Origin: an uncultured Eubacteriales bacterium
GTDB lineage: Bacteria > Bacillota > Clostridia > Oscillospirales > Oscillospiraceae
Length of the DNA: 11,962 bases
NCBI GenBank assembly: GCA_902475515.1
Contig: CABSAB010000021.1
Span: 1-11,962 of the forward strand
Reading direction: 5' to 3'
This document shows, in pieces, positions 1-5,984 of this stretch (its first letter is position 1; every line of letters starts with the position of its first letter). A model generated the notes under the pieces. The model made no database searches, was not told where the DNA came from, and saw nothing but the letters and a program-made list of their open reading frames with translations. The position numbers and the translations under genes were made by a program.

Positions 1-374
1 GTGGCGGCGGCAATAAATACATTGCAGCCGTTCTCATCGATCCAGCGGCGGGGGCCGTTGTGCAGGTCGCAGGGATAAAAGTTGAACAACCCGTGCTCCC
101 GTCCCTTTCTGGTAGCGCTCATGAGAAAGGCAATGTCCATATCAAAGGTGTCCTGATAGATGGGATTTGTCATAAACTCATGGGTTTGGAAGCACATGGG
201 GGCATACATCCGGTATTTTTTCCCCCGGCCGCGGAGGGTCTGCATGGCGTCAAAAAACGCCGTGGGCTCATTGGCGCACTGGGAGGTGCCGATGATATCG
301 CCGTCCTGCAGGGAGTCCAGGGCTTCTTCCAACGTCACGAGCTTGGAGTGGTATTCCGTTTCATAGCGGTTCAT
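1..374 (-). CDS. CoA-transferase / acetyl-CoA hydrolase family protein, 5' part only
   Basis: Reading the minus strand from ATG at 374-372 gives 124 codons that run off the window edge, so the 3' end is missing. The protein begins MNRYETEYHSKLVTLEEALD and continues through a GDIIGTS segment. This matches the style of the N-terminal domain of acetyl-CoA hydrolase/transferases (4-hydroxybutyrate or butyryl/acetyl CoA-transferases), which move CoA between short-chain acids in the cytoplasm. The active-site glutamate lies further along in this family and is not in the window, so the substrate cannot be assigned. The start is well supported: AAAGGAGG on the minus strand (382-389) sits 7 nt before ATG, and a good promoter lies at 407-435. 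Codons 3-14 are the source of the 34-bp inverted copy at 499-532. The family assignment is from memory of conserved N-terminal wording, not from a search. Confidence 0.75.
   Translation of the reverse strand, partial: MNRYETEYHSKLVTLEEALDSLQDGDIIGTSQCANEPTAFFDAMQTLRGRGKKYRMYAPMCFQTHEFMTNPIYQDTFDMDIAFLMSATRKGREHGLFNFYPCDLHNGPRRWIDENGCNVFIAAA
334..367 (-). repeat. Left arm of 34-bp perfect inverted repeat (in CoA-transferase codons 3-14)
   Basis: This stretch is the reverse complement of 499-532 over all 34 bases. It lies inside the coding sequence and encodes the conserved-looking N-terminal residues, so it is the probable donor and the intergenic arm the copy. Identity stops abruptly at both ends. 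Confidence 0.95.
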
Positions 375-406
375 GGGAGGTCCTCCTTTGATTCATTCTG
401 TGGGTT

Positions 407-435
407 ATTATACCGGGGAATTTAAAAAATTGCAA
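407..435 (-). promoter_or_regulatory. Leftward sigma-A-type promoter for the CoA-transferase gene
   Basis: On the minus strand a -35 element TTGCAA (435-430) is followed after exactly 17 bp by a perfect -10 element TATAAT (412-407). Transcription would start near 400, leaving a leader of about 25 nt that holds the AAAGGAGG ribosome binding site. parS site 1 lies only 5 bp upstream of the -35 element, so ParB bound or spreading there could influence this promoter; that effect is inference. Confidence 0.75.
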
Positions 436-440
436 CGCAA

Positions 441-456
441 TGTTTCACGTGAAACA
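441..456. promoter_or_regulatory. parS site 1
   Basis: The 16-bp perfect palindrome TGTTTCACGTGAAACA matches the Bacillus-type parS consensus, the binding site for ParB/Spo0J. It lies upstream of parA, as is common for chromosomal parABS loci. ParB would load here and slide outward as a CTP-dependent clamp. Confidence 0.95.
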
Positions 457-498
457 CGTCGTCGCAAAGTCCGCTCTGTTCGGTTCTCCCTGCGGTCA

Positions 499-532
499 GC
501 TATGAAACGGAATACCACTCCAAGCTCGTGAC
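499..532 (+). repeat. Right arm of 34-bp perfect inverted repeat (intergenic copy)
   Basis: This intergenic sequence repeats, in the opposite orientation, codons 3-14 of the CoA-transferase gene. The two arms are 131 bp apart. No start codon or ribosome binding site accompanies this copy, and it lies upstream of both predicted transcription starts, so the two arms would not normally share one transcript. It looks like a misplaced fragment, not a gene. Confidence 0.95.
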
Positions 533-580
533 CCGCTGCGTTGCTCTTTCTCTCCGATCGCGCCCCCGGCAGCAGCGGAA

Positions 581-596
581 TGTTTCACGTGAAACA
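581..596. promoter_or_regulatory. parS site 2
   Basis: A second copy of the same 16-bp palindrome starts exactly 140 bp after the first and lies 20 bp upstream of the parA -35 element. A pair of sites this close should favour ParB clamp loading. The position also allows ParB to affect parAB transcription, which is inference. Confidence 0.95.
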
Positions 597-616
597 TGAA
601 ACATACGTTTCTCCCC

Positions 617-645
617 TTGCATTGTCTCCCGTCAATTGTTATAAT
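617..645 (+). promoter_or_regulatory. parA promoter
   Basis: The -35 element TTGCAT (617-622) and perfect -10 element TATAAT (640-645) are separated by 17 bp. Transcription would start near 652, giving a leader of about 29 nt with the ribosome binding site GGAAGGAGG (665-673). Confidence 0.75.
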
Positions 646-680
646 ACTATTCTAAGTGAAAAACGGAAGGAGGCCCGGCT

Positions 681-1436
681 ATGATCCTATCGATGGTGAA
701 CCAAAAGGGCGGCGTGGGAAAAACCACCTCGGCGGTCAGCGTAACAGCCGCCCTGACCCAGCTGGGCAAAAAGGTACTGCTGTGCGACTTTGATCCCCAG
801 GCCAACGCGACCTCCGGCCTGGGTGTGGAAAAAAAGGACGTCCGGCACTCGGTCTACGATGTGATCATCAACGGCGTAGACGCCAGGGAGGCCGTCGTTT
901 CTACAAAATACGGAGACCTGCTGCCCTCGGGCGCGGATCTGGCCGGCGCCGGCATCGAGCTGGTGAGCATGGACCGCCGGGAATTCCGGCTGAAGGACGC
1001 CTTGGACACGCTGAAACAGGAATACGACTATATTTTCATCGACTGCCCGCCCTCGCTGGAGCTGTTGACCCTCAACGCCCTGTGCGCGGCGGATCAGGTG
1101 ATGATCCCCGTACAGTGCGAATACTACGCCCTGGAGGGCCTCAGCGATCTGATGACCACACTGCGGGCGGTAAAGCGGGCCTACCGGCCGGACATCGGCA
1201 TCTTTGGACTGGTGCTGACCATGTACGATGGGCGCACCAACCTCAGCATGCAGGTGGCTCAGGAGGTGCGGCGGCATTTCCCGGGGAAGGTCTTTGCCTC
1301 GGTGATCCCACGGAACGTACGGCTCAGCGAAGCCCCCAGCCACGGCCTGCCCATCACCGCCTACGACCGGCTCAGCAGGGGGGCGGAGGCATATCTCAGC
1401 CTGGCGGAGGAGATCATCAAAAAAACAGGTACATAA
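681..1436 (+). CDS. parA: Chromosome partitioning ATPase ParA (Soj)
   Basis: ParA is the cytoplasmic, nucleoid-binding ATPase that works with ParB and parS in origin segregation and, in relatives such as Bacillus, also influences DnaA. The 251-residue protein starts almost directly at the deviant Walker A motif KGGVGKTT (residues 9-16, signature Lys9 and catalytic Lys14). D36-F-D38-PQ follows, then a Walker B-type segment FIDCPPS around Asp121. Near the C-terminus, IPRNVRLSEAPSHG is the usual conserved block of the family. There is no N-terminal helix-turn-helix extension, which fits the chromosomal (Soj) type and not the P1 plasmid type; the length matches Soj. The ATG has a strong ribosome binding site 7 nt upstream. 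parB follows after 15 nt, and two parS sites lie just upstream, forming a complete parABS locus. Nothing looks damaged. Confidence 0.97.
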   Translation: MILSMVNQKGGVGKTTSAVSVTAALTQLGKKVLLCDFDPQANATSGLGVEKKDVRHSVYDVIINGVDAREAVVSTKYGDLLPSGADLAGAGIELVSMDRREFRLKDALDTLKQEYDYIFIDCPPSLELLTLNALCAADQVMIPVQCEYYALEGLSDLMTTLRAVKRAYRPDIGIFGLVLTMYDGRTNLSMQVAQEVRRHFPGKVFASVIPRNVRLSEAPSHGLPITAYDRLSRGAEAYLSLAEEIIKKTGT

Positions 1437-1451
1437 GGAGGGGATGCCGTT

Positions 1452-2330
1452 ATGGCGAAATCCACCCAAAAGGGATTGGGCAAGGGCCTGGGCGCCCTGT
1501 TTGCAGAGCCGCCTGCCGCGGCCCCATCGAATACAAAAGAGAAATTTCCCAGCCATCTGCCCATTCAGAAGATCGAGCCCAACCCGGACCAGCCCCGGCG
1601 CAATTTTGACGAAATGGCCTTGGCGGAGCTTTCTGATTCCATCATGAAGCACGGCATCATTCAGCCCATCACGGTACGGCCGCTGGATACGGGCTTTTAT
1701 CAGATCATTGCCGGCGAACGCCGCTGGCGGGCCGCCCGGATGGCCGGCCTCTCGGAGGTGCCCGTAAACGTCTTTACGGCGGACGAGCGGACCGCCGCCC
1801 AGCTGGCCCTCATCGAGAATCTCCAGCGGGAGGACCTGAACCCCCTGGAGGAGGCCCAGGGCTATGAGACCCTTATGGAGACCTACGGCATGACCCAGGA
1901 GGAGGCCGCCTTCAACGTGGGAAAATCCCGCCCGGCAGTGGCCAACGCCCTGCGGCTTTTGAAGCTACCAAAGTCCGTCCTGTCTCTGGTGGCCGACGGC
2001 AGTCTCTCCGCGGGCCACGCCCGGGCGCTGATCCCCCTGGAATCGGAGGACCTGCAGAAGGACGCGGCGGCACGCATTCTGGAGGGGCAGCTCTCCGTCC
2101 GGCAGACGGAGGCCCTGGTAAAGCGGCTTATGAAGCCGGAAAAAGCCCCGGCGGTGAAGGACCCACTCCAGGTGGACTATCTCAAGGAATGTGAAACGGC
2201 CCTGTCCAAGACCCTGGGCCGAAAGGTGAACATCGTCCCCGGAAAAAAGAAGGGGAAATTTGAACTGGAATACTACGGCGACGAGGACCTGCAGCAGCTG
2301 ATCGACCTGCTGGGGACATTGGGCCGGTGA
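1452..2330 (+). CDS. parB: Chromosome partitioning protein ParB (Spo0J)
   Basis: ParB binds parS, closes into a CTP-dependent sliding clamp, recruits SMC and stimulates ParA. This 292-residue protein has the family parts in order. A basic N-terminal KGLGKGLGALF motif (7-17), known to activate the ParA ATPase, is followed by a linker and then the CTP-binding segments HGIIQP (67-72), GERRWRAAR (88-96) and ENLQRE (122-127). A helix-turn-helix for parS recognition lies around 147-170, and a C-terminal dimerisation region follows. Start ATG 1452 is chosen because AAGGAGGGG (1435-1443) lies 8 nt upstream and the encoded N-terminus is canonical; the ATG at 1444 is out of frame. It is co-transcribed with parA. 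A terminator-like structure follows after about 50 bp. It is intact. Confidence 0.97.
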   Translation: MAKSTQKGLGKGLGALFAEPPAAAPSNTKEKFPSHLPIQKIEPNPDQPRRNFDEMALAELSDSIMKHGIIQPITVRPLDTGFYQIIAGERRWRAARMAGLSEVPVNVFTADERTAAQLALIENLQREDLNPLEEAQGYETLMETYGMTQEEAAFNVGKSRPAVANALRLLKLPKSVLSLVADGSLSAGHARALIPLESEDLQKDAAARILEGQLSVRQTEALVKRLMKPEKAPAVKDPLQVDYLKECETALSKTLGRKVNIVPGKKKGKFELEYYGDEDLQQLIDLLGTLGR

Positions 2331-2376
2331 TCGATATTTCGAGGTGAACGGATATGTACAGCCACCAATTCGGGGC

Positions 2377-2417
2377 GGGCCGCCGATCTACCGGGCGGCC
2401 TGGGCCGCAGATTTTTT
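2377..2417 (+). terminator. Terminator after parB, with a competing upstream hairpin
   Basis: Three complementary arms lie between parB and serS. The middle and last arms, GCGGCC (2395-2400) and GGCCGC (2403-2408), can pair into a tight stem followed by six T (2412-2417), a short intrinsic terminator. The nominal loop is only 2 nt, so the real stem is probably 5 bp. The first arm GGCCGCC (2378-2384) can instead pair with GGCGGCC (2394-2400) across a 9-nt loop, which would block the terminator stem. Whether this is regulated or chance in GC-rich sequence is unknown. Confidence 0.5.
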
Positions 2418-2450
2418 GAATGATACTATTATATATAGAGGTGGAACAAC

Positions 2451-3755
2451 ATGCTTGACATTAAATTTATCCGGGAAAATCCCGAGCTTGTAAAAGAAAA
2501 CATCAAAAAGAAATTCCAGGACCAGAAGCTGCCCCTGGTGGACGAGGTCATTGCCCTGGATGCGGAAAACCGCGCGGCCATCGCCGAGGCCCAGGAGCTT
2601 CGCACCGCCCGGAACGCCCTCTCCAAGGAGGTGGGCAAGCTCATGGGCATGGCGAAAAAGGACCCCGAAAAGCTCCAAGAAGCCGAAGCGGTCAAGGCCC
2701 AGGTAAAGGCCCAGGCAGACCGGCTGGCAGAGCTGGAGGCCAAGGAGGAAGAGCTGGCGGCGAAGATCCGGCCCATTATGCTGACCATCCCCAACATCAT
2801 CGACCCCTCGGTGCCCATCGGGCCCGATGACAGCTGCAATGTGGAGGTCCAGCGGTTTGGGGAGGCGAAAGCCCCAGAATTTAACATCCCTTATCACACG
2901 GAGATCATGGAGTCCTTTGACGGCATCGATCTGGACGCCGCCCGGCGGGTCTCCGGCAACGGGTTCTACTATCTCATGGGCGACATCGCCCGGCTCCACG
3001 AGGCTGTTTTGGCCTACGCCCGGGATTTCATGATCGGCAAGGGCTTCACCTATGTGATCCCGCCCTTTATGATCCACGGCAATGTGGTGGAGGGCGTCAT
3101 GAGCCAGACGGACATGGAGGCCATGATGTACAAGATTGAGGGGGAAGACCTCTACCTGATCGGAACCTCCGAGCACTCCATGATCGGCAAATTCATCGAC
3201 CAGATCGTGCCTGCCGAGAGCCTGCCCCAGACCCTGACCTCCTACTCCCCCTGCTTCCGCAAGGAGAAGGGCGCCCACGGCATCGAGGAGCGGGGCGTGT
3301 ACCGCATCCACCAGTTTGAAAAGCAGGAGATGATCGTGGTCTGCAAGCCCGAGGACAGCAAGGACTGGTATGAAAAGCTCTGGCAGTATTCTGTGGAGCT
3401 GTTCCGGTCTCTGGATATCCCCGTGCGGCAGCTGGAGTGCTGCTCCGGCGACCTGGCGGATCTGAAGGTCAAGTCCTGCGACATTGAGGCCTGGAGCCCC
3501 CGGCAGCAGAAATACTTTGAGGTCTGCTCCTGCTCGAACCTGGGCGACGCTCAGGCCCGGCGGCTGAAGATCCGCTATAAGGATGAAGACGGCAAAATGC
3601 AGCTGTGCCACACCCTGAACAACACCTGCGTGGCGCCGCCCCGGATGCTCATCGCGTTCCTGGAGAACAACCTCCAGGCGGACGGCTCCGTGGTGATCCC
3701 CGAGGTGCTGCGGCCCTATATGGGCGGAAAGGACCGGCTTATCGCCAAAAGCTGA
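2451..3755 (+). CDS. serS: Seryl-tRNA synthetase
   Basis: SerRS charges tRNA-Ser (and tRNA-Sec where present) with serine in the cytoplasm. The 434 residues are close to the usual length of about 425. The N-terminus MLDIKFIRENPELVKEN is typical, and a long charged helical region (about residues 25-105) forms the tRNA-binding coiled coil. Class II motif 2 is visible as SPCFRKEKGAHGIEERGVYR with the following HQFEKQEM (about 266-295). Motif 3 appears as NNTCVAPPR with its arginine at 398. This differs from the common bacterial wording NGSGLAVGR but keeps the key arginine, and I take it for a subfamily variant, not damage. The ribosome binding site AGAGGTGG (2437-2444) is 6 nt before ATG. No T-box leader fits in the 120-bp gap. 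No clear promoter is seen close by, so read-through from parAB is possible. Broken mscL follows after 77 nt. Confidence 0.96.
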   Translation: MLDIKFIRENPELVKENIKKKFQDQKLPLVDEVIALDAENRAAIAEAQELRTARNALSKEVGKLMGMAKKDPEKLQEAEAVKAQVKAQADRLAELEAKEEELAAKIRPIMLTIPNIIDPSVPIGPDDSCNVEVQRFGEAKAPEFNIPYHTEIMESFDGIDLDAARRVSGNGFYYLMGDIARLHEAVLAYARDFMIGKGFTYVIPPFMIHGNVVEGVMSQTDMEAMMYKIEGEDLYLIGTSEHSMIGKFIDQIVPAESLPQTLTSYSPCFRKEKGAHGIEERGVYRIHQFEKQEMIVVCKPEDSKDWYEKLWQYSVELFRSLDIPVRQLECCSGDLADLKVKSCDIEAWSPRQQKYFEVCSCSNLGDAQARRLKIRYKDEDGKMQLCHTLNNTCVAPPRMLIAFLENNLQADGSVVIPEVLRPYMGGKDRLIAKS

Positions 3756-3924
3756 CACGGTACAGCAGAAATAAAAAACGTGCGCCGGTATACGGGCACA
3801 GGGACAAACAAATCAAACTGGAGGTCGTTTCCATGGACAAGAAAAAAGGCTTGGTTTCGGAATTCAAAGAATTCATCATGCGCGGCAATGTGATGGACCT
3901 GGCCGTGGGCGTGGTCATCGGCTC

Positions 3925-3956
3925 CTCCTCGGCAGAGGGCTCGGGGACAGCAGGCT
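3925..3956 (+). repeat. Left arm of 32-bp perfect inverted repeat (replacement inside mscL TM1)
   Basis: This is the exact reverse complement of 4146-4177. It sits where the conserved second half of MscL TM1 should be and supplies the T of the TAG stop. It is therefore the acceptor (copied-in) arm. The neighbouring base on each side breaks the match. Confidence 0.95.
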
Positions 3957-4145
3957 AGTGCATCATCAATCCCATCGTCAGCACCATCATCGGCGGGATC
4001 GATTTTAACAGTGTGTCCGTGGGGATGTTCCCCATCGGGCAGCTGATCATGGCCATCATCAACTTCCTGTGCGTGGCGCTGGTGGTCTTCTTTATGGTGA
4101 AGCTTGTAAATAAGCTCAGCCGCAAGCGCGCCCCGGCCCCCGAGG

Positions 4146-4177
4146 AGCCTGCTGTCCCCGAGCCCTCTGCCGAGGAG
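4146..4177 (-). repeat. Right arm of 32-bp perfect inverted repeat (donor, mscL 3' region)
   Basis: This arm encodes the acidic, proline-containing linker EPAVPEPSAEE just before the conserved MscL C-terminal helix. It reads naturally in frame, so it is the probable donor. The two arms are separated by 189 bp. Confidence 0.95.
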
Positions 4178-4223
4178 CGGCTGCTCACAGAAATTCGTGA
4201 TCTGTTAAAGGAAAAGAACTGAT

Positions 4224-4850
4224 ATGGATATCAAATTTCCCACCCAGGAAGATCCCTTTGGCAAAACCATGGCCAAGGCCGTGGTGTGCTGCATCATTGC
4301 CCTTGGCATCGGCATCTTCCTGGGCAACGCCCTGGGGGCGTTCATGGGCACGGACGATTCCGTGCTGACCACCTCCGCCTACACGGACAACATGGCCGCG
4401 GCCCGGAGCATGTTCACGGACCAGGACCAGATGAACTCCTACATGGACACCGCCCAGCGGGTGCTGGAGATGGACGGCCTGAAGCTCTACAGCAGCCGGG
4501 ACCATCAGCGGATGCTGGCCCGGTACCAGGGGGAATTTTACGATGCGGCGGAGTTGCTGGGCGAGGACCTGCAGCCCTCCCTCATTGAGCTGATGAACAC
4601 CGAGGACGCCCTCTACGGCCAGGAAACGGCGGCGGGCAGCCCCATCGAGGACCTGCGGCTTTGGAACCTCTCGGTCCAGGACGGGGTGGTCTACTTCTTC
4701 CTCCACTATGACGAGGCGGGACATGTGGGCATTGCCTACGACCACACAGAGGCCGTCCTCTCCCAGGACATGGACCATGCCCTGCCCCTGACGGCCAAGC
4801 TGGAGGGCGTTCAGGGCATCTGGTATATCATCTACCGCATCGAAGAATAA
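4224..4850 (+). CDS. Hypothetical protein with one N-terminal membrane anchor
   Basis: I do not recognise this 208-residue protein. A short charged N-terminus is followed by one hydrophobic helix (about residues 17-38, rich in Ile, Gly, Leu and Ala). The rest is acidic and soluble-looking, probably exposed outside the membrane, with several Asp/Met-rich helices (about 45-150) and a C-terminal part ending VQGIWYIIYRIEE, which suggests a small mixed alpha/beta fold. No cysteine pairs or catalytic motif stand out in the soluble part. The ATG lies one base after the mscL stop, with only a distant AAAGGA (4207-4212) upstream, so translation is probably coupled to mscL; the mscL stop may therefore lower its expression. 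The kinase gene follows after 30 nt. Codon use matches the neighbours, and it looks like a genuine gene. Confidence 0.8.
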   Translation: MDIKFPTQEDPFGKTMAKAVVCCIIALGIGIFLGNALGAFMGTDDSVLTTSAYTDNMAAARSMFTDQDQMNSYMDTAQRVLEMDGLKLYSSRDHQRMLARYQGEFYDAAELLGEDLQPSLIELMNTEDALYGQETAAGSPIEDLRLWNLSVQDGVVYFFLHYDEAGHVGIAYDHTEAVLSQDMDHALPLTAKLEGVQGIWYIIYRIEE

Positions 4851-4880
4851 CACCGCGGACAGGCGGAATGGAGGCATCGC

Positions 4881-5387
4881 GTGAACATCATCCTCATCGG
4901 CATGCCCGGCGCCGGGAAAAGCACCATCGGCGTGATCCTGGCCAAGACGTTGGGCATGGACTTTCTGGACTCGGACCTGGTGATCTGCCGGGAGACGGGC
5001 AAGACCCTCCAGGAGATCCTGGACGGGCAGGGGCTGGAGGCCTTTCTCCAAATTGAGGAGGAGATCGCCTGCTCTTTGGCCCCCAAGCGCACGGTCATTG
5101 CCACCGGCGGGTCGGTGCCTATGTCGGACCGGGCCATGGAACACCTGAAGACCCAGGGCACGGTGGTCTATCTTCAGGTGGAGCTGCCGGAGCTTACGCG
5201 GCGGCTTTCCAACATCAAGACCCGGGGCATTGCCTTCGGGCCGGGAGAATCCCTGGAGACCCTCTACGAAAAACGGACACCGATCTACCAGCGCTGGGCG
5301 GACCTGACGGTCAGCGTGGACCCGGAGCGAAACGATTTGGAAAATATGGTGCAACAAATTGTGGAAAAACTGCGTCTATATAAATAG
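4881..5387 (+). CDS. aroK: Shikimate kinase family protein
   Basis: This 168-residue P-loop kinase resembles shikimate kinase, which phosphorylates shikimate at the 3-hydroxyl in aromatic amino acid synthesis. Visible are Walker A GMPGAGKST (7-15), DSD (30-32, Asp32 being the expected shikimate contact), an ATGGS turn (74-78), a lid arginine in TRGIAF (Arg115) and RTPIYQRWAD (Arg132) near the end. Two hallmarks differ from the Escherichia coli enzyme: the shikimate-binding arginine of the F-R-x-x-E motif is Leu56 here (FLQIE), and the Gly-Gly-Gly turn has only two glycines. I recall similar variants in other Clostridia, so it may be a functional subfamily, or a kinase for another small molecule. 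The start is GTG, supported by GGAGG (4870-4874) 6 nt upstream and by the canonical N-terminus. No other aromatic pathway gene is in the window. Confidence 0.85.
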   Translation: MNIILIGMPGAGKSTIGVILAKTLGMDFLDSDLVICRETGKTLQEILDGQGLEAFLQIEEEIACSLAPKRTVIATGGSVPMSDRAMEHLKTQGTVVYLQVELPELTRRLSNIKTRGIAFGPGESLETLYEKRTPIYQRWADLTVSVDPERNDLENMVQQIVEKLRLYK

Positions 5388-5468
5388 GAGCAGTTTCGCC
5401 CGAGCGGCACATCCTTCCAGCAGAATTTGGATAGGCCTTCCCACAAGTAAATTCCGGAGGAACTGCAT

Positions 5469-5945
5469 ATGCTTACATTGATTGCCTTGGGAAAGCTTAA
5501 GGAAAGCTTTTACCAGGCGGCGGTTTCCGAATATGAAAAGCGGCTGCGGGCCTATGGGGGCATTCGCATTGTGGAACTGCCGGAGGTGCGGCTGCCGGAG
5601 GACCCCTCCCCCGCCCAGATCGACGGGGCCCTGAAAAAAGAGGCCGACGCCGTGCGGCAGCATCTGGGGAAAAACTGCTGGCTGTGCATCTTCACCCCCG
5701 AGGGAAAGCTTTTATCCTCCCCGGCCCTGGCGGAAAAGCTGGAAAACGTGCGGGCCGGCGGCAAGTCGGATCTGACGTTTCTTCTTGGCTCCTCCTTCGG
5801 CATCCATGAGAGCCTCAAGGCCCAGGGGGATCTCCTTTTGAGTATGTCGCCCATGACCTTTCCCCACCATCTGGCGCGGGTGATGGCTTTGGAACAGTTA
5901 TATCGGGCGGAAAGCATCCGCGCGGGGAGTAAATATCATAAGTAG
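5469..5945 (+). CDS. rlmH: 23S rRNA (pseudouridine-1915-N3) methyltransferase RlmH
   Basis: RlmH is a small SPOUT-class methyltransferase that uses S-adenosylmethionine to methylate pseudouridine 1915 in helix 69 of 23S rRNA on the assembled ribosome. The protein is 158 residues, the normal size. It starts MLTLIALGKLKESFYQAAVSEYEKRL, has the SAM-binding glycine loop as LLGSSFG (around 105-111), then the MTFPHHLARVMALEQLYRA block. It ends in the family's invariant-looking YHK C-terminus (156-158). The usual GGS loop wording is GSS here, a mild variation. The ATG has GGAGG (5456-5460) 8 nt upstream. An 81-bp gap with no recognised element separates it from the kinase gene. rlmH is often found near the origin in Firmicutes, which agrees with parABS nearby. 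Confidence 0.95.
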   Translation: MLTLIALGKLKESFYQAAVSEYEKRLRAYGGIRIVELPEVRLPEDPSPAQIDGALKKEADAVRQHLGKNCWLCIFTPEGKLLSSPALAEKLENVRAGGKSDLTFLLGSSFGIHESLKAQGDLLLSMSPMTFPHHLARVMALEQLYRAESIRAGSKYHK

Positions 5946-5984
5946 CGCCCCTTGTGGTTTTTCCCAGATGTTTGGAAATATGGC

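Larger units (their letters stand above)
375..680. other. Divergent intergenic region with parS sites
   Basis: This 306-bp non-coding stretch separates the leftward CoA-transferase gene from rightward parA. From left to right it holds the leftward ribosome binding site and promoter, parS site 1, about 42 bp with no recognised feature, the right arm of a 34-bp inverted repeat, a GC-rich stretch with a possible 7-bp stem (533-539 with 572-578), parS site 2, and the parA promoter and ribosome binding site (665-673). No RNA gene or additional ORF with a credible start is visible. Confidence 0.8.
3833..4222 (+). pseudogene. mscL: Large-conductance mechanosensitive channel MscL, interrupted by an internal stop
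   Basis: MscL is the pentameric membrane channel that opens under osmotic downshock. The frame begins at ATG 3833 (ribosome binding site GGAGG at 3820-3824). It reads a typical N-terminus, FKEFIMRGNVMDLAVGVVIG, then SSSAEGSGTAG and a TAG stop at 3956-3958. In the same frame it resumes with CIINPIVSTIIGGIDF, a good second membrane helix (IIMAIINFL-type, VVFFMVKLVNKL) and the family's C-terminal LLTEIRDLLKEKN. Between VVIG and IINP there are 13 codons, the same spacing as in Escherichia coli MscL. The sequence there is not MscL-like; it is an exact inverted copy of the gene's own 3' region (4146-4177). So the second half of TM1 has been replaced in place. If real, the product is a 41-residue fragment and no channel is made. 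A sequencing or assembly artefact is the main alternative. Confidence 0.88.

Noticed and set aside
60..425. Plus-strand frame of 121 codons at the window start
   Set aside because: It is antisense to the CoA-transferase gene, which has a promoter, a ribosome binding site and a recognisable N-terminus on the minus strand.
2331..2450. T-box riboswitch before serS (the GAGGTGGAAC wording near the start is suggestive)
   Set aside because: The gap is 120 bp and lacks a specifier stem and the conserved T-box core; the suggestive bases are the ribosome binding site.
3925..4177. mscL inverted repeat as a phase-variation switch
   Set aside because: Flipping the 189 bp between the arms would not restore TM1; it gives an Arg/Ser/Met-rich reading with no MscL features. 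One arm is the native 3' coding sequence, so a copied-in replacement explains the data better.
4013..4222. Downstream part of mscL read as an independent 69-residue gene
   Set aside because: No ribosome binding site precedes the ATG at 4013, and the sequence is the direct in-frame continuation of mscL after the stop, including the conserved second helix and C-terminus.
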